NCBI GenBank assembly: GCA_019637435.1
Contig: JAHBVO010000002.1
Location: 1,403,519 to 1,467,518 of the forward strand
Origin: Candidatus Obscuribacterales bacterium
GTDB lineage: Bacteria > Cyanobacteriota > Vampirovibrionia > Obscuribacterales > Obscuribacteraceae
Direction of reading: 5' to 3'
Length of the DNA: 64,000 nucleotides
Part shown: positions 7,643 to 17,198 of the stretch, piece by piece
Position numbering within the stretch: position 1 is the first letter of the stretch
Layout of the letters: each line of letters begins with the position of its first letter
Notes under the pieces: model-generated
The model's input: only the letters and a program-made list of their open reading frames with translations
What the model was told of the DNA's origin: nothing
Database searches by the model: none
Translations under genes and position numbers: made by a program

Positions 7643-10600
7643 CTAATAATATTGCCTTATATAGCCAAAAGCCTTGTCGAAGAGGTCTTGATCTTTGATT
7701 TGATATTTCACATAGATGACCTTCCGAATCGCTTTTTGAATTTCACGCTCACCTGCTTTGGTGTTTTGCCACCCTGGAAATCGAACTAGGCGTACGATTT
7801 CGTCAATGTCGGCAACAATTCGTTCCACAAGTACCGGCGTGTCTCCATTTTTTACTTCTGCAAACAGCTCTGTTAGAGCCGCTTTTGCCTTAGATTGTTC
7901 ATCGACAGGATCAACTTCTTGTTCAGCAGCTACCACTTCTTTCGCTAGCATAAGCAATTGCTTGAGAAACTCAATGCTATGCAAAAGTCCTAACTCATGC
8001 CTTTCTTTCAGTTTTTCAAGGCGCTCACCCAAGGCTACGAACTTCGGATTGGTTTTGTGCTTTTGAAGGCGCGCGATTAATTTAACTTCGATTTCCTTTG
8101 ACTTCTTGTCCGGATCTTTAGCACTGAGCAACTCTTCCAGAATCTCTGCGTCCATTACCAAAGTGTCCAGATCGTCGCGCACTGTTTCAAGATGAACATT
8201 CTGATGAACAAGTTCGATTGTCTTGGCCCCTAGAGCATGCCATAGCAATTTGCCATTTCCACTTGGAGGTTTCACCGATTCATAGACTTGGGTTAGCCAT
8301 TTGTAGTCTGCCTCACTTGGAGTTAGACTCGAATCTGGTGACACAGCCTCCCAAAGGCGACAGAGAACAGAATACTCGGCAGCAAAACGATCTCTTGTAT
8401 CGTTATTTGGCAAGCAATCTTGGGCAATGATCAAACCTTCGTACCCGCCGACAGTACGATCAACATTGGGAAAGAAACTTAGACATTTAGCTATCTGTGC
8501 AGGAAAACGGTTTTTCAACTCGTCCAAATTAGTGATTACCTTTTGCACAGCCTTTTCATCAAAATCAAGTGCAGTAGCAACGTCGTCAAAAATCCCTAGG
8601 TAGTCTACGATCAAACCATGCGTCTTGCCAGCATAAATTCTGTTGGTCCGACAAATGGCCTGCAAGAGATTATGATCGCGGATCGGCTTATCCAGGTACA
8701 TAGTCTGAAGAATGGGAGCATCAAAACCTGTCAAAAGTTTCGATGTAACGATCAAAAACTGGATAGGATCATTAGGATCACGGAAGCGATCAAGCAATTT
8801 TTCTTCTTCATCTTTAGAACGTTTCCATTCAGAATATTCATCGCCTTTTCCACCGGAAGTGTGTATCACGATAGACGAAGCATCTGGCCCAATTAGCTTA
8901 TCCAGCTCATTCTTGTACAATACACAGCATTCTCGATCAAACGTCACAATTTGAGCTTTGAATCCTTCAGGCTCAACCTTCTCTCTAAAGTGATTGACGA
9001 TATGCTGACAAACCGATTGTACATGGGCTGGAGACTTTATCAATACAGCTAAGTTCGCCGCCCGCTTCGCGAGGTCATCCCGGTCCTGCTCATTTAATTG
9101 ATCAGTAATTTGCTTGAAAGCTTCATCAATGGCCTTCTTATCAATTCTAAGTTTTACATCAACAGCTTCAAAATGGAGCGGAAGCGTTGCTTTATCCCGT
9201 ATCGAATCCTGGAAGGAATATCGGCTCATGTAGCCTTGTTCATCTTCATCTGCTCCAAATGCCCAGAATGTATTACGATCGCGCTTATTAATTGGGGTCC
9301 CTGTCAACCCAAAGAGAAACGCATTTGGAAGTGCTTCACGCATCTTCCGTCCCAGATTGCCTTCCTGGGTTCGATGCGCCTCATCGACCATCACAATAAT
9401 GTTGCCGCGATCATTGAGTTTTCCGCTGATGTCACCGAATTTGAAAATTGTTGTGATGATTATCTTACGAGTATCTGCGGCCAAGAGTCTCTCAAGCTCC
9501 TGACTAGAATCAGCACCTACCAAATTAGGGATGTCGGCCGCGTTGAAGGACGCTGTTAACTGGGTGTCAAGATCAACTCTATCGACTACGATGATTACTG
9601 TGGGACTTTTTAGTTCTGGATGCATTCGTAGTTTTTGAGAAGCAAACACCATCAATAGGGACTTTCCAGATCCTTGAAAATGCCAAATTAAACCCTTACG
9701 AGGAGATCCCTTTACGACTCTGGATACAATTAAATTCGCGCCCTGGTATTGTTGATACCGAGAGATAATCTTGATGCGTCGATGTCTTTTATCGGTGGCA
9801 AACACAGTAAAATTCAAGAGAATGTCTAGCAACACAGACGGACTGTGTAGCATGGACCTAATGGATCTCTGAACATCAACAAGTGTACCCTCTGTCTTTT
9901 TTTCGCCGTCATGCCAAGGTCCCCAAAGATCTATTGGCATACGAACAGAGCCATATCGATAGCATTTCCCCTCTGTTGCGAACGAAAATACGTTAGGTAC
10001 AAACATGGCGGGAACGCTTTGCTCGTAACCACTATGAATATCGCTTGCTCCGTCAACCCAGCTCACTGCAGGGCGCACGGGAGTTTTTGCTTCGCCAATC
10101 ACCAATGGAATTCCATTGACTATCAGGATCACATCAAATCGCCGGCCTCCCTCACGCGTAGGGTAGACCCATTGACTCGTCACAACGTAATCGTTTTTGA
10201 TCAGACTTTCGAAATCGATTAAACGAATTGGTGTATGCTCACCATTCTCACCAAAGGGCATTGTTTTGCCACCTCGCAACCATTCGGCAAACAATTCATT
10301 GGAGCGTACCAACCCCTCCCCTTGAACTGAAAGAATAATTGTGCGTAAACGATAAAGCACTTCGTCTGCCCGGTCGGGTTGGCTTGCGATCTCTGGATTG
10401 AGTCTGATGAGAGCATCTCTAACCCACGGTTCAACAATTACATCCGAAAACTGCCTGGGAAGCTTTTCTGCTGGCACGAAGCGCCAACCTTTAAATTCGC
10501 CGGCATAGTATTGCCTTTCCTCTGCAACTTTCATCCCCGCAGCGCTGCTGCACAATGTGTCTAAAACCATCTGTTCTACAGTGTTTTCTTCGTTAAACAT
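7643..10600 (-). CDS. hsdR: Type I restriction enzyme, R subunit
   Basis: A 985-residue motor and nuclease subunit of a type I restriction system. The N-terminal PD-(D/E)xK nuclease shows Asp156 in RFDVIL and EAK at about 170-172. The helicase follows: Walker A FQGSGKS at about 309-315, DEAH at 406-409, FGLTGTPI, LLTGFDAPIL and QAICRTNRIY. The C-terminal 250 residues are helical, as usual for the HsdM-contact domain. Length is normal for the family and no frame damage is visible. The start overlaps the end of hsdS by eight bases, so it is the last gene of a minus-strand operon. It faces the mobilisation cluster convergently across a terminator. Confidence 0.95.
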   Translation of the reverse strand: MFNEENTVEQMVLDTLCSSAAGMKVAEERQYYAGEFKGWRFVPAEKLPRQFSDVIVEPWVRDALIRLNPEIASQPDRADEVLYRLRTIILSVQGEGLVRSNELFAEWLRGGKTMPFGENGEHTPIRLIDFESLIKNDYVVTSQWVYPTREGGRRFDVILIVNGIPLVIGEAKTPVRPAVSWVDGASDIHSGYEQSVPAMFVPNVFSFATEGKCYRYGSVRMPIDLWGPWHDGEKKTEGTLVDVQRSIRSMLHSPSVLLDILLNFTVFATDKRHRRIKIISRYQQYQGANLIVSRVVKGSPRKGLIWHFQGSGKSLLMVFASQKLRMHPELKSPTVIIVVDRVDLDTQLTASFNAADIPNLVGADSSQELERLLAADTRKIIITTIFKFGDISGKLNDRGNIIVMVDEAHRTQEGNLGRKMREALPNAFLFGLTGTPINKRDRNTFWAFGADEDEQGYMSRYSFQDSIRDKATLPLHFEAVDVKLRIDKKAIDEAFKQITDQLNEQDRDDLAKRAANLAVLIKSPAHVQSVCQHIVNHFREKVEPEGFKAQIVTFDRECCVLYKNELDKLIGPDASSIVIHTSGGKGDEYSEWKRSKDEEEKLLDRFRDPNDPIQFLIVTSKLLTGFDAPILQTMYLDKPIRDHNLLQAICRTNRIYAGKTHGLIVDYLGIFDDVATALDFDEKAVQKVITNLDELKNRFPAQIAKCLSFFPNVDRTVGGYEGLIIAQDCLPNNDTRDRFAAEYSVLCRLWEAVSPDSSLTPSEADYKWLTQVYESVKPPSGNGKLLWHALGAKTIELVHQNVHLETVRDDLDTLVMDAEILEELLSAKDPDKKSKEIEVKLIARLQKHKTNPKFVALGERLEKLKERHELGLLHSIEFLKQLLMLAKEVVAAEQEVDPVDEQSKAKAALTELFAEVKNGDTPVLVERIVADIDEIVRLVRFPGWQNTKAGEREIQKAIRKVIYVKYQIKDQDLFDKAFGYIRQYY

Positions 10601-11819
10601 GAATAGCCTCAGTCGTGTTATTTACGAAAAGAAGGTTATTTATCAAAGAGAAAAGTAACCTTTTCGAATTTCGAATATGCTGTTGCAACAACGATTTATT
10701 TAGATCAACTTCATCGAGAATCCTTACAATCTCACGTTGCTCTTCGAGCGGAGGAACCGGCACGAGAACTTTTTTCAAATTTCCAGCGCTAATATTTGAC
10801 TGGCTCACGCCGGGCGTAGCATAGGACAGCAAGCGTCGTTGACCAAGCTCGGAGTTCAAGTAGTAGTTTAGATACTCAGGCATCATGACTGACTGATCTG
10901 CCACAAGACGAACCAAATAAGAAGCGAAAACAAAATCGCCATCAAGCATAAAAATCCCAACCTTGCCGACAAGATCAGCGCTATTAGTCCGATTGAAAAG
11001 AATTTCGCCCTTGCTTAGTTTGTAAGAGGCAAAGTCTGATTGGTCGAGATCGACATACTTCAAATCCTCTGCCGTAATCTTGCCGTCGTCGTAGTTCATC
11101 ATTCTCAAAATTGGATAACGCCCTGAATCATGCAAGGGCATCGACAGTCCGTACTGGCAAAGCGACGTGACCTGCTCAACACTCATGACCTTCCAGTTGG
11201 CAGCTATGCATCCCAGCTTTGATTGCTGTGTTTGTGCATCCCTATTACCCCTTGTGGTTAAGGTGCTTAGAAGAGATCGCTTTAGTGCGATGCAATTTTC
11301 TAAACTGTCCAAGGCTTGCTGATAGGCCTCTTCCGCTGTCCAGAGTATTTCCACAACCTTCTTCTGCTCTTGCAAAGATAGAAGAGGAACCTCGAAGTCT
11401 TTGAGTGCTGACCAACTAGTACGGGGTGACAAAGAACCAGCGGACGTTCCCAATGCATAATCGAAAAATAAGTCAGACTGACATATAAATGGCAAAAGTT
11501 CCGCCAATAGAACTTTTGGATTCTTTGTTTCGAAGGTTAAGATATCTCCAGAACATATGCCTGAAAAAGTCGCATACGCAACCTTCCGCTGGTAGGCACG
11601 ACGTTTGCCAAACAGCGTCTGTCCAGGCACAAATTTACGGGTAAACGAAGTACCGTTTTCAGTTGTGCTCCAGCGGCGAATCCTAAGATTTTCGGGATCT
11701 AAATGCTCAAGCCCTACGACACGTCCAGCCTTTTGACCAGCCATGTTCCGGTCCACTAAATTTGTGTTCTTCACAATGTCGCCGAATTTCATAGGACCTT
11801 GGGAAATTCCAATCTTCAT
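10593..11819 (-). CDS. hsdS: Type I restriction-modification specificity subunit
   Basis: A 408-residue specificity subunit with the standard plan: two target-recognition domains, each followed by a conserved helical spacer. The spacers are visible near residues 150-190 (LQEQKKVVEILWTAEEAYQQ) and 360-400 (LEEQREIVRILDEVD). It should define a bipartite DNA site and hold HsdM and HsdR together. It overlaps hsdM upstream by four bases and hsdR downstream by eight. The fusion gene at 14933-16756 encodes an extra half-specificity module, so this operon may have more than one recognition option. Confidence 0.92.
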   Translation of the reverse strand: MKIGISQGPMKFGDIVKNTNLVDRNMAGQKAGRVVGLEHLDPENLRIRRWSTTENGTSFTRKFVPGQTLFGKRRAYQRKVAYATFSGICSGDILTFETKNPKVLLAELLPFICQSDLFFDYALGTSAGSLSPRTSWSALKDFEVPLLSLQEQKKVVEILWTAEEAYQQALDSLENCIALKRSLLSTLTTRGNRDAQTQQSKLGCIAANWKVMSVEQVTSLCQYGLSMPLHDSGRYPILRMMNYDDGKITAEDLKYVDLDQSDFASYKLSKGEILFNRTNSADLVGKVGIFMLDGDFVFASYLVRLVADQSVMMPEYLNYYLNSELGQRRLLSYATPGVSQSNISAGNLKKVLVPVPPLEEQREIVRILDEVDLNKSLLQQHIRNSKRLLFSLINNLLFVNNTTEAIHV

Positions 11820-13336
11820 TTTGCATTCCTCTTAAGCACCGAAACTTCCAATAAATCGACCATCGTTTTCATCGACTGTCGCAGTGATAGTGAGCTTATT
11901 CGACAGTCCGCTATGGAACGATGTAGAGTATCCTGCGCTTCGTCAGAGGTATTACATATGGTGCCATTCTTTGCCCGCACATAGAGGGGAATGCTCAAAT
12001 TGTTGCCGCGTTCTTGGACGTCACTGAGGTCAACTACTGTAGAGAATCCTGGCACAGTCTCGAAACTTCGATAGACATCAACAATCTTTTGGATATGAGC
12101 CTCTGTCAGAAAGCTTTGCGCACGCTCACGACTCACTTCATCCACAGCGTTTATGAATAAAATTCTCTTACGCCGTTCGCTTGGCTTCTTCATACGACAG
12201 ACGACAACGCACGCTTCCATTGGAGAGTTGTAGAACAAATTCGGACCTAAACCGAGTACGCATTCGACGACATCCGATGAAATGAGTTTCTCCCTCATTG
12301 CGATCTCTTCATTACGAAATAAAACCCCATGAGGAAACAGAATGGCGCATCGCCCGGACTTTTTCTTCAAGCTTTTTAGGATGTGCTGCCAAAATGCATA
12401 ATCAGCTCGACCTTGTGGTGGTGTTCCGAAAATATTCCGCCCCCAGGGATCTGACGACCAGGCATCGCGATCCCACTGTTTAATTGAGTACGGCGGGTTT
12501 GCCAATACAACGTCGAACTGCATCAGACGATCCTCTTCCACAAAAGCTGGGTGTGCCAGTGTGTCGCCACGAACAATTCGAAAATCCTGAATGCCGTGCA
12601 AGAAGAGATTCATTCTGCCGATTGCGGATGTTAGCAAATTGCGCTCCTGTCCAAAGAGGCGGAGAGTTCTCCATTCATGCTTATGACGTTTAAGGTGAGC
12701 TACTGTAGATAGCAGCATACCCGCCGACCCACATGTCGGGTCATAGATCGACTCTGCTGGCTTGGGTTCGAGCATCTCGGTCATTAAATGCACAACTGTG
12801 CGGTTCGTATAAAATTCAGCGGCCGTATGACCAGAGTCATCAGCGAATTTTTTGATCAGAAACTCGTATCCGACACCAAGTTCATCTTCCGGACAATTCG
12901 AAACGGACAGAGTCTGAGAACTGAAATGCTCAATCAACTCGCGCAACATGTGATCTGGCAGACGATCCTTGTTTGTCCATTGAGCGTCTCCGAATACTCC
13001 ATATAACGTCTCCGGATTGCATTTTTCGATGTCTCTAAATGCATTCTGAAGAGCTTTACCAATATTTTTAACCCTTGTGCGAATCACATTCCAGTGCGCA
13101 TCAGGTGGAATCTGAAAACGATGTTGCTCGGGCAGTTGCGCATATTCTCTATCGCCGCCTGATTCTTCAAGGGCTTGCTCCAGCTCCTCTTCATATACGT
13201 CGCACAAACGCTTATAAAAAAGTAGTGGGAAAATGAATTGTTTGTAGTCACCAGCATCGATGTGCCCGCGAAGAAGAGTAGCCGCACCCCAGAGGTATGA
13301 TTCAAGATCTGCCTGTGAAATCCTTTTTTTATTCAT
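11816..13336 (-). CDS. hsdM: Type I N6-adenine methyltransferase subunit (copy next to hsdS)
   Basis: A 506-residue HsdM. The N-terminal helical domain opens with LESYLWGAATLLRG. The SAM-binding motif is DPTCGSAG at about 199-206 and the catalytic motif is NPPY at 280-283, so it should methylate adenine with HsdS. It resembles the upstream hsdM (13329-14885) along its whole length, for example GDAQWTNKDRL against GDAQWTNKERL, but is clearly diverged. The two are therefore old paralogues rather than a recent duplication. It overlaps that gene by eight bases and hsdS by four. Two intact HsdM genes in one operon are unusual. Confidence 0.93.
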   Translation of the reverse strand: MNKKRISQADLESYLWGAATLLRGHIDAGDYKQFIFPLLFYKRLCDVYEEELEQALEESGGDREYAQLPEQHRFQIPPDAHWNVIRTRVKNIGKALQNAFRDIEKCNPETLYGVFGDAQWTNKDRLPDHMLRELIEHFSSQTLSVSNCPEDELGVGYEFLIKKFADDSGHTAAEFYTNRTVVHLMTEMLEPKPAESIYDPTCGSAGMLLSTVAHLKRHKHEWRTLRLFGQERNLLTSAIGRMNLFLHGIQDFRIVRGDTLAHPAFVEEDRLMQFDVVLANPPYSIKQWDRDAWSSDPWGRNIFGTPPQGRADYAFWQHILKSLKKKSGRCAILFPHGVLFRNEEIAMREKLISSDVVECVLGLGPNLFYNSPMEACVVVCRMKKPSERRKRILFINAVDEVSRERAQSFLTEAHIQKIVDVYRSFETVPGFSTVVDLSDVQERGNNLSIPLYVRAKNGTICNTSDEAQDTLHRSIADCRISSLSLRQSMKTMVDLLEVSVLKRNAK

Positions 13337-14885
13337 GGGACAGGCCCGCCTTATCTAAAAGTGAAAACAGTTTGTCCTCTGCAGCAAACACAGCATTTAA
13401 CGAATTCTTCAGCATATTCAGAGTTTGAGGCAATGTCAGTTCCTTATCTTCGATTATGGGTTCAACATATCGAGCAATGCTCAGATTGAAATTATTTTCC
13501 TCGATCTCAGCCAGCGATACGACCCGGCAAATTCCTTCGACGTCCTGGTAGTCAACAAACCATTGGTGAATTTGCGCCACATGATCGCCTGACAGTTCAT
13601 TCTGAGCACGACCGGTTTTAAATTCACCTGACGCATTTACAAACAGAACCTTCCTTTGGTGCTCTTTACGCTTTGTCTCATGAAAAACAAGAATGCACGC
13701 CGCAAGGCCTGTTCCGTAGAATAAATTCGGACCTAGTCCTATCACCGCTTCTAAGATATCCATCTTTAGGAGGCTGCGACGGATCTCACCTTCTTTTGAT
13801 TCACGGAAAAGCACACCGTGCGGAAGGACTACAGCCATCCGTCCTGTTTTTATAGCCATTGATTTCACCATGTGCTGTATCCATGCAAAGTCCCCAGAAG
13901 AGGATGGTGGAAGTCCAGCAAAGTTTCGACCATATGGATCACTAATCCAAATGTCGTCCCCCCACTTTTCTAGAGAAAACGGAGGATTCGCTATTACGCA
14001 GTCAAAAACCGCCAGGCTGTCTCCTGAGTAAAATGCTGGATGCCTCAGAGTGTCACCACGCTCGATATGAAAGTCTTCGGCACCATGTAGAAATAGGTTC
14101 ATGCGCGCGATCGAGGATGTAGTTAAATTCTTTTCCTGCCCATACAGTTTTCCGAGCATTACATTCTTATCGCCACCGTGCTGTTTCACAAAATGCAATG
14201 CTTCTAGCAACATGCCACCAGTACCACATGCAGGGTCGTATATGGTATCGCCAGGTTGGGGGCTTAGAATTCGTACCAGAAGCGAGACTACAGAGCGCGG
14301 AGTGTAAAACTCACCAGCTTTTTTGTTGGTAAGGTCAGCAAATTTCTTGATAAGGTATTCGTACGACTGCCCGAGAATGTCAGCCTTGCAATTTGCATTA
14401 CCAAAGTTCAACCCCGAAAAGTGTTCTATTAGGTTCTTCAGGAGAACATCGGATAATCGTTCTTTATTAGTCCACTGTGCGTCACCAAATATTCCGTGCA
14501 AAGTGTCAGGATTAGCTTGCTCAATGCAACGCATTGCATGCTGCAAGCCATGACCTACGTTTTTACTGATCGACCGTACGTCGGTCCAATGGCAGCCCTC
14601 TGGAATTTGAAATCGGTGATTTTCCGGAAAACTGGCGAATTCTGCATCTCCATTTGACTCCACAAGGGCCTGACTGAACTCCTCGTCATAAACATCTGAG
14701 AGTCGCTTGAAGAATAGCAGTGGAAAAATATAAGTCTTGAAGTCAGCAGCGTCTACCGGGCCTCGAAGAATGTTCGCTGACTCCCAAAGGTGATTAGAGA
14801 GCGTGTTGAAATCTAGGCTGTCGCTGACGATCTTTTCATCAGATCCGTTTTTCTCGAAAGCAGATTTACGTTTGTTTGCGGCCAT
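13329..14885 (-). CDS. hsdM: Second type I N6-adenine methyltransferase subunit
   Basis: A 518-residue HsdM paralogue. It has an extra polar N-terminal stretch of about 25 residues, then FNTLSNHLWESANILRG. SAM motif I is DPACGTGG at about 217-224, and NPPF at 300-303 is the catalytic motif. Both are intact, so activity is likely. HsdM normally works as two identical copies per HsdS. Here two different catalytic HsdM proteins could form a mixed M1M2S enzyme, or each could serve a different specificity partner. It lies 47 bases after the degenerate HsdM-specificity fusion gene, in the same direction. Confidence 0.93.
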   Translation of the reverse strand: MAANKRKSAFEKNGSDEKIVSDSLDFNTLSNHLWESANILRGPVDAADFKTYIFPLLFFKRLSDVYDEEFSQALVESNGDAEFASFPENHRFQIPEGCHWTDVRSISKNVGHGLQHAMRCIEQANPDTLHGIFGDAQWTNKERLSDVLLKNLIEHFSGLNFGNANCKADILGQSYEYLIKKFADLTNKKAGEFYTPRSVVSLLVRILSPQPGDTIYDPACGTGGMLLEALHFVKQHGGDKNVMLGKLYGQEKNLTTSSIARMNLFLHGAEDFHIERGDTLRHPAFYSGDSLAVFDCVIANPPFSLEKWGDDIWISDPYGRNFAGLPPSSSGDFAWIQHMVKSMAIKTGRMAVVLPHGVLFRESKEGEIRRSLLKMDILEAVIGLGPNLFYGTGLAACILVFHETKRKEHQRKVLFVNASGEFKTGRAQNELSGDHVAQIHQWFVDYQDVEGICRVVSLAEIEENNFNLSIARYVEPIIEDKELTLPQTLNMLKNSLNAVFAAEDKLFSLLDKAGLSHE

Positions 14886-14932
14886 TTCCTAGTCCTTTTC
14901 CGTAAAGTTTTTGGTTCTGTAAGGAGTTCGTT

Positions 14933-16756
14933 CTAGATACTCCAAAGTGATGTTTCTAATTCTCTCAGTTCGTCGGTTAGGCTCGAAATTTGCTGTTGCA
15001 GATTAAGAGCGCGTTTATGCACATTCCTAACTTCCTTTCGATCTCTGTCGCTTGGGATGATGATGGGGAGACTACTTAGATCTTTGGTATTAATCATTTT
15101 GATGGACGCGCCAGCGGTTCTTTCTTCCAAGAGTCCCTGCCCAACGGGAGAGCGAAGAAATCTAAACAGAGTGATCGCATCAATTGACTTGGATTTCGGC
15201 CGAAGAATTACAAACATCTGCCCGGGAAGCAAGTTTCCGGCGTGATCTTCTGTGACGAGCCCGACATGACCTACTCGCCCCTTTATCGATAAAAGTACAT
15301 CACCCGCCTTGAGCAACAATTCCTCTGCTGAGTAACTGTGCTTCATCGGAATTTTAATTTTCTTCTGAGCATTTCGAACAAGTCCACCATCTATGTCTGA
15401 CACAGAAACCTCGTAGAAATCATCAGGCAGGTAATCCTCACCGTTGGATTCATCGATCTCTCCGAAGGCTTGCGCTCTCAATATATCCGCGATCTCCTTA
15501 ATAGGCACCGTTTGTTTGCCTTCCAAATAACTAATCAGCTTTTGCCTCTCTGAAGTTTGAACATAACGTTCGCTCAAGAGATTGAAATTTTGAGCGGCGC
15601 ATTCATCTGCAGAAACAAGTCGTGAACAAATGGTGTCCATTGGCGAATTGACTAAATCAATAAGTCGGTCAATGTTAGTCAGTCGCCGCTTTCCACGCCC
15701 TCTATCTTCAATGAACTCCTCTTCTCCTCGAACGTTCATAAAGAAGATGGAATTCTGCTTTTCGCTCTTATCAAATACAAGGACGGCAAATTGAATTTGA
15801 GTGCGATTGAGCATACCTGGAGGTAGCACGATGACGGATTTCAGCCATTGATTTCGAACTACACTTTCTTTAAATTGCTGCTCGCCCCCAGCCGCTCTAA
15901 ATAGTAGCCCAACGGGCACTGCTACTGCGACTCTTTTGTTGGAATGGGCTAGCAGATGGCGGGTCTGAATAACTTCACTGTTACTGGTATTGTCTGGGAA
16001 TCTATTGAAAAAATCGTCAAAATCCATTCTTGATCGTTTCTCTCCCCATACCGGACATCCTATCGCTCCATCAAACTGCCGGAGTTCACCAGCGCTGACC
16101 CACGCAGGCGAACGGATGGGATCAGAGAAGCTCGTTTCGATGTTTATGTCACACAGAATGTTTGCTATTAGCGGCCATTCTGAAATTCTCGTTACTTCAT
16201 AGAAAACCTGATGGCCAGCTTTAGCCGCTTGTACCGCAAGCAACAGTGACCCATCGTAAGCGCAATAGATTCTATCGTTTTCACCTGTACCAACCAAACG
16301 TGCCATTAACATTGCAACTTCGTTCGGAATTATTGATATAAACTCAGAAGACCGATCTGACCGAACCTCAATCAGGGCGTCAAAAATTTCTACATAATTC
16401 GTGGTGCTTGAGAAGATACCGGTCATCAACAGTGTGTCTAAAATCTTTGAAAGACCCGTCGGACCCAAATTTTGGAGAGCCCTAGTATCGCTGACGAATG
16501 CTTTCCGATTTCGCCCTAAACTTTCCATCTCAGCTAGACTTGAAAATACACGAATGAATGGTTCCACGGAAGGACCACCAATAATTCGACCAAACTGCTC
16601 TAACCTGAATTCTGTTGGTAGAGTCCCCGCCGCTGAGAGCTTGCCCCAAGCCAAGAATTGCGCTATCACTGGAACCATCTCAGTAATCGATAATTTGCTG
16701 CGCCCAAAATCTGCGAGCGCCCAAATCATTTGTTCGTAATTGATCTTTGTTGCCAC
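14933..16756 (-). CDS. Degenerate HsdM fused to a single HsdS half-domain
   Basis: A 607-residue protein. Residues about 1-400 follow the HsdM layout (helical N domain, PNEVAMLMARLV, then a Rossmann-like core) but key motifs are changed. SAM motif I reads IYCAYDGSLLLA at about 163-174, without DPxCGxGG. The catalytic NPP(Y/F) site reads GCPVWGEK at 233-240. Methyl transfer is therefore unlikely. Residues about 415-607 form one target-recognition domain plus the spacer helix of HsdS (KIPMKHSYSAEELLLKAGDV, then DRKEVRNVHKRALNLQQQI). I infer a non-catalytic scaffold or regulator bringing a half-site specificity to the two active HsdM subunits. The frame is open throughout, so it is not a pseudogene by frameshift. 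Confidence 0.8.
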   Translation of the reverse strand: MATKINYEQMIWALADFGRSKLSITEMVPVIAQFLAWGKLSAAGTLPTEFRLEQFGRIIGGPSVEPFIRVFSSLAEMESLGRNRKAFVSDTRALQNLGPTGLSKILDTLLMTGIFSSTTNYVEIFDALIEVRSDRSSEFISIIPNEVAMLMARLVGTGENDRIYCAYDGSLLLAVQAAKAGHQVFYEVTRISEWPLIANILCDINIETSFSDPIRSPAWVSAGELRQFDGAIGCPVWGEKRSRMDFDDFFNRFPDNTSNSEVIQTRHLLAHSNKRVAVAVPVGLLFRAAGGEQQFKESVVRNQWLKSVIVLPPGMLNRTQIQFAVLVFDKSEKQNSIFFMNVRGEEEFIEDRGRGKRRLTNIDRLIDLVNSPMDTICSRLVSADECAAQNFNLLSERYVQTSERQKLISYLEGKQTVPIKEIADILRAQAFGEIDESNGEDYLPDDFYEVSVSDIDGGLVRNAQKKIKIPMKHSYSAEELLLKAGDVLLSIKGRVGHVGLVTEDHAGNLLPGQMFVILRPKSKSIDAITLFRFLRSPVGQGLLEERTAGASIKMINTKDLSSLPIIIPSDRDRKEVRNVHKRALNLQQQISSLTDELRELETSLWSI

Positions 16757-16757
16757 T

Positions 16758-17024
16758 TTAGCTAACTTTCCTTTTGTAGCTATCGAGCCTATAACCAGTG
16801 ATCAAAACGCCATCATGTTCCACCATGACCAATCCACCTTTATCTAAAATCTCTTTGGCGGCTTTCTCCATCGAGCGCAATTCTGTAATTAGATATTGCA
16901 CCGATCTCTTATTCAATATGATTTTGTCGTCGCATTGAACTCCAAATTTTAGCGTTAAATCAATCAACTCGGACTTAATTGCTCGTTGCCCCATACGTGC
17001 ATGAAAGTGCTTTGTTTTACTCAC
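16758..17024 (-). CDS. Small leader protein of the restriction operon, DUF4258-like
   Basis: An 88-residue protein. It begins KTKHFHARMGQRAI and ends VEHDGVLITGYRL, a layout reminiscent of the DUF4258/BrnT-like small-domain superfamily, but the match is weak. The start is GTG at 17024: AGGAG lies at 17035-17039, and the candidate promoter upstream places transcription initiation near 17048, so the longer frame from ATG 17072 would begin before the transcript. It is the first gene of the operon and ends one base before the fusion gene begins. As leader behind a palindromic promoter it could be an autoregulator. A toxin-like role is also possible. Confidence 0.6.
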   Translation of the reverse strand: MSKTKHFHARMGQRAIKSELIDLTLKFGVQCDDKIILNKRSVQYLITELRSMEKAAKEILDKGGLVMVEHDGVLITGYRLDSYKRKVS

Positions 17025-17055
17025 GGCCGGTTTTCTCCTGCTTGGTTCAAGAACT

Positions 17056-17083
17056 AGTATAACGAAACTCACGAAAAGTACAA
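17056..17083 (-). promoter_or_regulatory. Candidate promoter of the restriction-modification operon
   Basis: On the minus strand a -35 box TTGTAC (plus-strand 17078-17083) and a -10 box TATACT (plus-strand 17056-17061) are separated by 16 bases, close to the sigma-70 consensus. Initiation near 17048 would leave a leader of about 24 bases containing the AGGAG site before the GTG at 17024. Confidence 0.55.
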
Positions 17084-17095
17084 GTTATACTTTTC
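17073..17095. promoter_or_regulatory. Palindromic operator candidate over the -35 box
   Basis: Perfect 8-base arms GAAAAGTA (17073-17080) and TACTTTTC (17088-17095) flank 7 bases. The left arm overlaps the -35 box of the restriction operon promoter. A protein bound here should block RNA polymerase. Control of this kind is common in restriction-modification systems, but the binder is unknown. Confidence 0.5.
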
Positions 17096-17198
17096 CCGGT
17101 TAAGCTTAAACTTTGGTTTTTTTCGATTGTATTATATAGGTACGCTTTTTCACAGAAACCCTTTGTGCGCACTAAATACGGTGCAATCGTAAGCTCGG

